Assembly (NCBI GenBank): GCA_022495995.1
Contig: JAFEMH010003623.1
Coordinates: forward strand, 1-64,000
DNA from: Adenophora triphylla var. japonica
Lineage: Eukaryota; Streptophyta; Magnoliopsida; Asterales; Campanulaceae
DNA: 64,000 nt
Direction: 5' to 3'
Shown here: piece by piece, positions 56,005-64,000 of the stretch
Position numbering within the stretch: the first letter of the stretch is position 1
How the letters are laid out: each line of letters opens with the position of its first letter
The notes under the pieces: model-generated
What the model was told of the DNA's origin: nothing
The model's input: only the letters and a program-made list of their open reading frames with translations
The model's database searches: none
Made by a program: the position numbers and the translations under genes

Positions 56005-57211
56005 AATATTGAAAAAAGGCATCAGTTTAAAAATAAACTGTTTTTGTGTGATGAGATTTTTGAATTCGGAGGTCAGGTTACTCCTCGAGAAGAGAATATT
56101 AGAATATTAGAGCTCACCTGAGTCGCCTCGTTAAAAACGAGTCTTTCGGTACCCCTTCTTTCTTTAAATGTTGTGTGTCTGTGTGTGTGCTTTTAAAAAT
56201 GCATGTTGTGTCGGATGTCTACATTGTACATTGCTTTATTGAAATGTATTGAAATAGCGTAGGAAGGAAGCCTTACCAATGTTGGTTCATGTCTGTCTTC
56301 CGCTGGGGAATAGTGTTTGAGGATGGAATAGTATTCCCGGACGGATCGGGATTACTTCCGGATGTGCCGGTTATCTGCGGACAGAGCTTTGGCGTGCCTC
56401 GGGATTGTCGGGTGTGCACTTGGACAGAGGTTCGGCGTGGTTGGGATTGCAGGGATCGTCGGTGAGATGCGGGCAAAGGTTCGGCGTGCGTCGGGATCGT
56501 CGGTTGCGTTCGGGCAGAGTTCCAGCGTGCGTCCGAGTTGCCGGTTTGACTCGAAAAGAGCTGGGACGCCTCGGGAAAGACCAGGCAAGGCCTCGGAGTA
56601 CCACGAGGGGCCTCAGAGTACCTCGAGAGTGCCTCGGGGCAGCGCGGGAGCGTCTCGGGAGCGCTCGGAAAGGCTTCGGAGCACCACAAGGGGGCTCGGA
56701 AGGCCTCAGGAGGAACCGAAAGGGGCCGGGAATGCCTCAAAAGGACTTAGAGGGGAAGCCAGAAGGCCTAGGGAGAGAGTAGAAGAGGATGGTATGTCAA
56801 ATGAGGGAGGGGGAGCCCTCTATTTATAGTAAAAGTATTTGTGCAATAAGGTCCATACGGACCTATGTGCAAAACCAAAATTGTAGTTTTCCCCGATTTA
56901 GGGGAATCTTGTGGACTTTAGAGGGATTATGTAATCATGAGGGTTGGTAGCAGGAAGGTCCGTACGGACCTTCTTAGCATGCAAAGAGGTCCGTACGGAC
57001 CTCCATGCTTTTCCCAATTTCTGCATAATTCCCCAAAAGTCCTTCTGTGTTTGTTTGTCCCAGAAAGGCCCCCTCTTGGTTTGGTTGGTGGTTTTTTGGG
57101 CCTTTGAGGGTTTTTGAAGGGTTTGGAGGGTTTTTTGAGGGTTTCGGGTGTTCGAGACTGCGGTGTTTCCCGGGAGCTTGGAAGAGGGTGATCCAGATTG
57201 GGGTACTTACA
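56005..57211 (-). repeat. Family A LTR, nearly complete
   Basis: Start at 57211 (complement of TGTAAGTACCCC), TATA box near 56822. Palindromes at 56850-56863 (one change), 56957-56970 and 56988-57001. About 20 bases at the LTR 3' end are missing at the pol junction. Shared by the units on both sides. Confidence 0.85.
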
Positions 57212-58571
57212 GAAGCCCCTCGGCGACATCACTTACGGAGGAAGTGGGGTTTTCGATAATATAAGGGTCCTGATCTGGATCGCGTGAGGACGTGGTGGTG
57301 TCCTAAGGTGTGTGACCGTTTAGGTCAGTTGGCTGGACCCTGTGATAGGAATCCTACGTATTCCTAGCGGGAATCAAGCCTGATCGTAGTTCGGGTGTGT
57401 GGGGAAGTGGACGTGACAGTGTCCTGTGAGTGACCATATAGGTCGGTTGTGAGGACGTGGTGGCATCCTGGGTGACCGTATAGGTCGGTTGTAAGGAGGT
57501 GGTGGCATCATGGGTGACCGTATAGGTCAATTGTAAGGACGTGGTGGCATCCTGGGTGACCGTATAGGTCAGTTGTGAGGACGTGGTGGCATCCTGGGTA
57601 ACCGTATAGGTCGGTTGTGAGGACGTGGTGGCATCCTGGGTGACCGTATAGGTCGATTGTGAGGATGTGGTGGCGTCCTGGGTGATCGTATATGCGGTTA
57701 TGAGGATGTGGTGGCGTCCTGGGTGACCGTATAGGTCGGTTGTGAGGACGTGGTGGCGTCCTGGGTGACCTATAGGTCGGTTGTGAGGATGTGGTGGTGT
57801 CCTGGGTGACCGTATAGGTCGGTTGGCTGGACCCTGTGATAGGATTCCTATGTATCCCTGGCGGGAATCAAGCCTGATTGTAGTTCGTCGATGTGAAGTT
57901 GTGAGCGTAGGCGGGCGTGGTGGTGCCCTGAGGTGATGTGACCGCTGAGGTCGACTGTGAGGACGTGGTGGTGTCCTGAAATGGAAATTTTATGGTTTTT
58001 CGAACTGGGTAATTTAAAGCCTTACGGACTGGGGATAGTGATGTGGGAGGTTTATAAGGTCTTCTGGACCGAGTGGTTTAGAGCCTTCCGGGCTGCGAAT
58101 GTAGACGAGGGCATGCCATACCCTGGGACTTGTGGTTATGTCATGCGTGAGGATGTGTTGTGTCCTCTAGCTGTGTTTATGTCGTGCGTGAGGATGTGTT
58201 GTGTCCTCGGACTGTGAGAGGCGTGATTGCCTTGTGCTCTGCTTGTGAGAGGCGTGATTGCCTCGTGCTTTGTCCGCTGGGGAAGGGGTTGGACTTACGA
58301 TGACTGCCGGTGTTCATCTGCTGGGTACGCGTAGTCTCGTATGGGCTTTGTCCGCTGAGAAGGTGATTTCGGGCTTACTTTGATGGCCGGGGTTTGGTTC
58401 ACCGCTTTGTGTTCTGGAGGCATTTTGTGCCTTGGGACTCGTGTTTGGAGGCGTTTGTGCCTTTTGTGCTTGTTTTACCGTTTAGTGGGTAAGGTCCGGG
58501 CTTATGATGACGGCCGGTGTTTGCGTTGCCGTTTAGTGGGCGAAATCCAGGCTTACGATGACGGCCGGTGT
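57212..58571 (-). repeat. Hypervariable 3' region, family A
   Basis: About ten 42-bp units (57427-57830). Then a second copy of the GGACCCTGTGATAGGATTCC box (57826-57895), which also precedes the array. CCTTCCGGGCT blocks at 58015-58095, GTGAGAGGCGTGATT units at 58215-58265, and two 51-bp units at 58465-58571. Ends across GGTGTTGG into PMD exon 3, as at 27287. Confidence 0.85.
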
Positions 58572-59108
58572 TGGCGAGAGAGAGGCGGGATGGTCCACCT
58601 CGTCCCCCAGATGTTCCGGTGCCGGGGCCGGACTTTACATATATACGGGGCGACTCGTCGAGGCAGAGGGTTTCGGTACCCGTGCCTGAGCTGGCTCCTG
58701 CTGCTTATCGGGTTGACCCGGATGCGCCGGTGAGTGTGCTTACTCTTTTCCATTTTGGCATCTTTTCTGTATTTTTCTCTTTTGCTGAGTATTACTGTAT
58801 CTCTTTTGCTGAGCGTTTCTTTGATTGTTTGCTTGTGCAGGTCTCATGGAGATTCTTTGACACGCTGACCCGCCGTTACGTGGCGCTGCGGTCTTTTGTG
58901 AAGAAGATGGCGGGGAAGCTGTCTTGCCAGTCTTCACGACGTGCGCCGGCGTACGAGACGGCATTCTATTGACGTTCCTCCATCGAGAGCTGAGCCAGGA
59001 CCGCAGCAGGAGGGGCCCGTTCGGGGGCGGCATAGCATGGATGCCGGGACGTCTTTGGGGGTCCGGAGGCCGCCGATTTTTCATCAGTTCTTGCCGGCGC
59101 AGGAGTCT
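58572..59108 (+). pseudogene. Antisense PMD gene remnant: exon 3 end, intron 3, exon 4
   Basis: Exon 3 part 58572-58729, intron 58730-58840 (111 bases), exon 4 from 58841. A 14-base deletion at about 58958 (GCGTACGAGACGG instead of GAGCCGATGCC...) shifts frame to an early stop. At 59108 the exon joins an LTR across CGGATGTCTAC. Its left junction is the same as in the copy at 27287. Confidence 0.8.
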
Positions 59109-60115
59109 CGGATGTCTACATTGTACACTGCTTTATTGAAATGTATTGAAATAGTGTAGGAAGGAAGCCTTACCAATATTGGTTAGTGTCTGTCTTCCAC
59201 TGGGGAATAGTGTTTGAGGATGGAATAGTGTTCCGGGACGGATCGGGATTACTTTGGTATGTGCCGGTTGTCTGCGGACAGAGCTTCGGCATGCCTCGGG
59301 ATTGTCAAGTGTGCACTCGGACAGAGGTTCGGCGTGCGTTGGGATTGCATGGATCGTCGGTGGGATGCGGGCAGAGGTTCGGCGTGCGTCGGGATCGTCA
59401 GTTGCGTTCAGGCAGAGTTCCGGCGTGCGTACGAGTTGCCGGTTTGACTCGGAAAGAGCCGGGACGCCTCGGGAAAGACCAGGCAAGGCCTCGGAGTACT
59501 ACGAGGGGCCTTAGAGTACCTCAAGAGTGCCTCGGGGCAGCGAGAGAGCATCTCGGGAGCGCTCGAAAAGGCTTCGGAGCACCACAAGGGGGCTCGGAAG
59601 GCCTCGGGAGGAACCGAAAGGGGCCGGGAATGCCTCGCAAGGACTTAGAGGGGAAGCCAAAAGGCCTAGGGAGAGAGTAGAAGAGGATGGTGTCTGAAAT
59701 GAGGGAGGGGGAGCCCTCTATTTATAGTTTTCAGATTTGAGCATGAAGGTCCGTACGGACCTTTATGCAAAACTAAAATTTTGGTTTTCTCGGATTTGAG
59801 GGAATAATGTGGACTTTAAGAGGATTCAGTAATTATGATGTCTGGTAGCAAGAAGGTCCGTACGGACCTTTTATCATGCAAAGAGGTCCGTACGGACCTT
59901 CTATGCTTTTCCCAATTTTGCATAATTCCAAAAAAGTCATTTTGTGTTTTTTTGTCCTAGAAAGGCCCCCCCCTTAGTTTGGTTGGTGGTTTTTTGGGCC
60001 TTTGAGGGTTTTTGAGGGTTCTTTGAGGGTTTCGGGTGTTCGAGACTGCGTTTGAGTGAGTCTGCGGTGTTTCCCGAATGTCCAGAAGAGGGTGATCCAG
60101 ATTGGGGTACTTACA
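59109..60115 (-). repeat. Family A LTR (3' end missing)
   Basis: Starts at 60115, cut at 59109. Palindromes at 59748-59761, 59855-59868 and 59885-59898, all perfect. Its stretch at 59725-59860 (TTTTCAGATTTGAGCATG, GATTTGAGGGAATAATG) resembles the plus LTR at 33110-33240 more than the other minus LTRs, so it is a distinct subtype. TATA box near 59720. Confidence 0.85.
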
Positions 60116-61890
60116 GAGGCCCCTTGACGACGTCATTTACGGAGGAAGTGGGGTCTTTAATAAGATAAGGGTCCTGATCTGGATCGCGTGAGGACGTGGT
60201 GGTGTCCTGAGGTGTGTGACCATTTAGTTCAGTTGGCTGGACCCTGTGATAGGATTCCTACGTATCCCAAGCGGGAATCAAGCCTGATCGTAGTTCGGGT
60301 GTGTGGGGAAGTGGACGTGTCAGTGTCCTGTGAGTGACCGTATAGGTCGCTTGTGAGGATGTGGTGGCGTCCTGGGTGACCATATATGTCGGTTGTTAGG
60401 ACGTGGTGGCGTCCTGGGTGATCGTATAGGTCAGTTGTAAGGACGTGGTGGCATCCTGAGTGACCGTATAGGTCGGTTGTGAGGACGTGATGGCATCCTG
60501 GGTGATCGTATAGGTCGGTTGTGAGGACGTGGTGGCATCCTGGGTGACCGTATAGGTCGGTTGTGAGGACGTGGTGGCATCCTGGGTGACCGTATAGGTC
60601 AATTGTGAGGACGTGGTGGCATCCTGGGTGACCGTATAGGTCGGTTGTGAGGACGTGGTGGCGTCCTGGGTGATCGTATAGGTCGGTTGTGAGGACGTGG
60701 TGGCATCCTGGGTGATCGTATAGGTCGGTTGTGAGGACGTGGTGGCGTCCTGGGTGACCGTATAGGTCGGTCGGTTGGCTGGACCCTGTGATAGGATTCC
60801 TACGTATTCCTGGCGAAAAACAAGTCTGATCGTAGTTCGCTGATGTGAAGTTGTGAGCGTAGGCGAGTGTGGTGGTGCCCTGAGGTGATGTGACCGCTGA
60901 GGTCGACTGTGAGGACGTGGTGGTGTCCTGAAATGGAAAATTTACGGTTTTTCGAACCTGGTAATTTAAAGCCTTCCGGGCTAGGGATAGTGATATGGGA
61001 GGTTTATACGGTCTTCCGGACCAAGTGGTTTAGAGCCTTCCGGGCTGCGAATGTAGACGAGGACATGCCATAACCTGGGACTTGTGGTTGTGTCGTGCGT
61101 AAGGATGTGTTGTGTCCTCTGGCTGTGTTTGTGTCGTATGTGAGGATGTGTTGTGTCCTTAGACTGTGAGAGGCGTGATTCCCTTGTGCTCTGCTTGTGA
61201 GAGGCGTGATTGCCTCGTGCTTTATCCGCTGGGGAAGGGGTTGGACTTACGATGACTGCCGCTGTTCATCTGCTGGGGACGCGTAGTCTTGTATGGGCTT
61301 TGTCCACTGAGAAGGTGATATCGGGCTTACTTTGATGGTCGGGGTTTGGTTCACCGCTTTGTGTTCTGGAGGCGTTTTGTGCCTTGGGACTCGTATTTAG
61401 AGGCGTTTGTGCCTTTTGTGCTTGTGTTTACCGTTTAGTGGACAAGGTCCGGGCTTACGATGACGGCCGGTGTTTGCGTTGCCGTTTAGTGGGCGTAATC
61501 CGGGCTTACGATGACGGCCGGTGTTTGCGTTGCCGTTTAGTGGGCAAAATCCAGGCTTACGATGACGGCCGGTGTTTGCGTTGCCGTTTAGTGGGCGAAA
61601 TCCGGGCTTACGATGACGGCCGGTGTTTGCGTTGCCGTTTAGTGGGCAAAATCCGGGCTTACGATGACGGCCGGTGTTTGCGTTGCCGTTTAGTGGGCGA
61701 AATCTGGGCTTACGATGACGGCCGGTGTTTGCGTTGCCGTTTAGTGGGCGAAATTCGAGTTTACGATGACGGCCGGTGTTTGCGTTGCCGTTTAGTGGGC
61801 GAAATCCATGCTTACGATGACGGCCGGTGTTTGCGTTACCGTTTAGTGGGCAAAATCCGGGCTTACGATGATGGCCGGTGTTGGTTTTGT
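60116..61890 (-). repeat. Hypervariable 3' region, family A (largest 51-bp array)
   Basis: About eleven 42-bp units at 60335-60772, a repeated GGACCCTGTGATAGGATTCC box (60779), and CCTTCCGGGCT blocks (60970-61050). Then nine 51-bp units at 61426-61885 (TGTTTGCGTTGCCGTTTAGT then GGGCGAAATCCGGGCTTACG). The 51-bp unit is 17 codons, so a long open frame appears; I do not regard it as a gene. Confidence 0.9.
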
Positions 61891-61995
61891 TGGGTTAAGG
61901 ACCAAACTGCATTGAATCTGCTGAAATAGGCCTTTGGACAGCCAGGGGCAAAGATTATAAGGGCAAAGAGGTAATTTGGCCCTAAAATGTAAAGA

Positions 61996-62040
61996 GGTCC
62001 GTACGGACCTTTTATGTCTGCAAAGAGGTCCGTACGGACC
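61996..62040 (+). promoter_or_regulatory. Perfect palindrome pair upstream of antisense PMD gene
   Basis: GGTCCGTACGGACC at 61996-62009 and 62027-62040, 31 bp apart, both perfect. Upstream GATTATAAGGG (about 61953) may be a TATA-like box. It lies 168-212 bp before the ATG at 62208. Confidence 0.6.
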
Positions 62041-62207
62041 TTTGTGCAATTTGGAGTTCCCAGAATTTGACCATTTCCAGAAACGAGGCATCACCCCCAT
62101 TTTCCTCTTCCAGTTTCGTGAACAGCCGAGAGAGAGAAGGAGAAAACCTCCATTTTTGATCCAAATTCCTTAGTAAATCTTCCGCATTTTGCTTGAATCG
62201 CTTGTCA

Positions 62208-64000
62208 ATGGCGGAAAGAGCAAGGAGAGGTCGTCGTCAACGGGGTCAAGAAGCCATTGAACAAAGGGCGGACCTTCAAAGGAATTGCACTTCCTTTGTG
62301 CCCTCGTCGAGAAATCCGGATGTGTTGTATCCGGATCCGGAGGTGCACAATATGCGAGGTAGAGCCGTCGGGGAGGTAAGAAATCAATTTCGTCTTGATT
62401 CTTTGCTCGAATTATTGTATGCTAAAACTAGGTTTTAATTCTTAGCATATTTGAGGCTTCTTGTTATCGCCATGCTTTTTGTGAAATTCGTGATGAATTG
62501 TTGAAATTGAGCATGTGAGAATTGTGGATATGTGATTTTTGTACAAAAATGTGGAGATTAGCTCTTATTTGTAAAAATAAAGTGCCTCCCTTTGAAATGC
62601 ATGCTTTGGTGTTTTGTACCATATGCTATTTCTTGTGTATGTACATTGTGAAAAATTGCCGTGTAGGGACGGACTTTGTAAAAAAAGAGTGACAAGTGCC
62701 ATGTTTTGTGACGGGTTTTGTCTTGAAAATGCGTGTCGTGTGGGGACGGACTTTTTTGAAAATGTGTCATTTAGTGTGTGCCGTGTTTTGGGACGGACTT
62801 TGTGGGGAGTTTATGTGCAATGTGTGCCGTGTTTTGTGACGGGTTTTTTTTTGAAAATGTGTCGTGTAGGGCTTAATCCCTCTTTTGAGAAAATTTGTAC
62901 AGTGCGTGCCGTGTTTTGTGACGGACTGCATGGGGAAAATTATGTGCCATGTGTGCCGTGTTTTGTGACGGGTTACATGTGGAAAATTGCGTGCGCTGTG
63001 TGCCGTGTTTTGTGACGGGTTACATGTGAAAATTATGTGCAATGTGTGCCGTGTTTTGTGACGGGTTACATGTGAAAATTCTGTGCCGTGTTTTGTGACG
63101 GGTTACATGTGAAAATTATGTGCAATGTGTGCCGTGTTTTATGACGGGTTATTTTTGTTTTGTCGTGTTGGGACGGACTTTTTGTGCTTTACCGTGTTGG
63201 GACGAACTTTTTGGTATTTTGTACTAAGTACTGTGACTGACGTACCTTTCTTTGTGTTTACTGCGGGATGAGGGCTTTATGCAGGAAAGCCAAGAAGATG
63301 AAGTCTCGAGGGTCGCTCGAGGCTGTAGTTGAGCTGTGGCAGCACTTGCCGGACATCTCTAGGGAGGGCAGGCCGAGCCCTAAGAGGCTAGTTTTCACTT
63401 CTGGTTTGGGCGCGTTCGTGGAGAACTTGGCCGGGATTTCAGATACGAGGAAGAACAAGAGTATCTTCCTGGCTTTGTCCGAGTATTGGTGGGACACCAC
63501 GCACACCTTCCATTTGAGCTGGGGAGAGGTGACGGTGACTCCTACCGACTTTGCAACTATTACCGGGCTTTCCTTCAAAGGAGGGCCAGTGAGATGGAGG
63601 GACAGGATGTCCGATGGGGTGCTGGCTGAGCTATTGGGCTTCGCGCCTTTTCCTCGCAGGGACCTGGGCATGTTATACGGCGATGTTGAGGCACAGATCA
63701 CGACCAACATCGGGGCCTATCGCCGGGGTACTGGCTTGGTGACGGCGGAGCAGCTGGTGCGCTCCTTCTTGTGGTTTGCTCTTTCCGAGACTTTGTTCTC
63801 GAACCACGCTACCTCGGCTCCTTTTCCTCTGCTGGAGAGTTTGGTGGATTTAGAGAGGGTTGGTGAGATAGCTTGGGGCGAGGCGGGCCTGGCCGAGCAT
63901 TATTTTTCTTTGGACCGGTTTAGTCGAGGCGTGGCCAGTTCTTTGGGCTGCTTTGATTTTGCTTCGGAGGTATGAGTTTATTGCTGTTTTTGATTTAGCA
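62208..64000 (+). pseudogene. Antisense PMD gene, third copy (runs off the window)
   Basis: Exon 1 at 62208-62375 starts with ATG and ends GAG/GTAAGA. Intron 1 (62376 to about 63270) carries GCCGTGTTTTGTGACGG repeats. The exon 2 acceptor reads TTTACTGCGGGATGAGG where the other copies have TTTACCTGCAGGATGAGG, so the AG is lost; a nearby ATGCAG/GAAAG might be used instead. Exon 2 is otherwise open to GAG/GTATGAG at 63969-63970 and codes for the full PMD (WGEVTVTPTDFATITGLSFK). Exons 3 and 4 would lie beyond the right edge. Confidence 0.7.

Noticed and set aside
61384..61929. 181-codon repetitive open frame
   Set aside because: Nine copies of the 51-bp unit, equal to 17 codons; other units have only two or three copies and no matching gene.
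1..64000. A host protein-coding gene or a bacterial origin for the window
   Set aside because: All recognisable domains belong to plant retroelements or their antisense cargo; there are GT-AG introns, LTRs and LINE poly(A) tails. I see no host exon structure.

Overview
This is plant nuclear repeat DNA, probably heterochromatic and from a eudicot. I find no host gene. Nearly every base belongs to a retroelement: Ty3/gypsy elements of the Tat/Ogre type (non-chromovirus: RT, RNase H, a second RNase H, integrase without chromodomain, tandem-repeat-rich 3' region), two Ty1/copia copies and four RNase H-bearing LINE copies. The species cannot be named from the sequence.

Layout. 1-5560: 3' part of a plus-oriented Tat-like element (family B) with two tandem arrays, polypurine tract and LTR (3831 to about 5520), broken by LINE insertions. 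1351-2338: antisense LINE with a 12-bp target duplication. 5563-9709: a LINE with an inverted 5' arm (twin-priming structure) and a second LINE in its poly(A) tail. 10629-14298: minus-strand copia. 14990-16676: a LINE. 16866-19607: a second minus-strand copia of the same family, cut at 19608 by the LTR of a third Ty3-like family (C).

20200-64000 is one long array of family A Tat elements in which neighbours share LTRs (LTR-internal-LTR-internal and so on). LTRs lie at 22088-23587, 24454-25694, 32888-34063, 40178-41135, 46997-47942, 56005-57211 and 59109-60115. All are on the minus strand except 32888-34063, which lies in an apparently inverted 12-kb block (about 27971-40177). Read along an element the order is LTR, primer site, gag, pol, two antisense genes, arrays of 42- and 51-bp repeats, polypurine tract, LTR. 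The antisense genes are a spliced gene with a Plant Mobile Domain (PMD; best copy 49959-53032) and a gene resembling the DUF7745 family of plant repeat proteins (best copy 53524-55046). Every copy in the window is damaged. The only pol (34082-39701, plus) has several stops and frameshifts; one integrase frame (44857-46130, minus) is open.

The most interesting signal is a perfect 14-bp palindrome, GGTCCGTACGGACC. It occurs as a pair about 30 bp apart in each family A LTR, with a third copy next to the TATA box. The same paired module lies upstream of both antisense genes. Families B and C carry the palindrome with a changed centre. This suggests one shared control site for the LTR promoter and the antisense genes, and may mark an undescribed regulatory arrangement within these elements.
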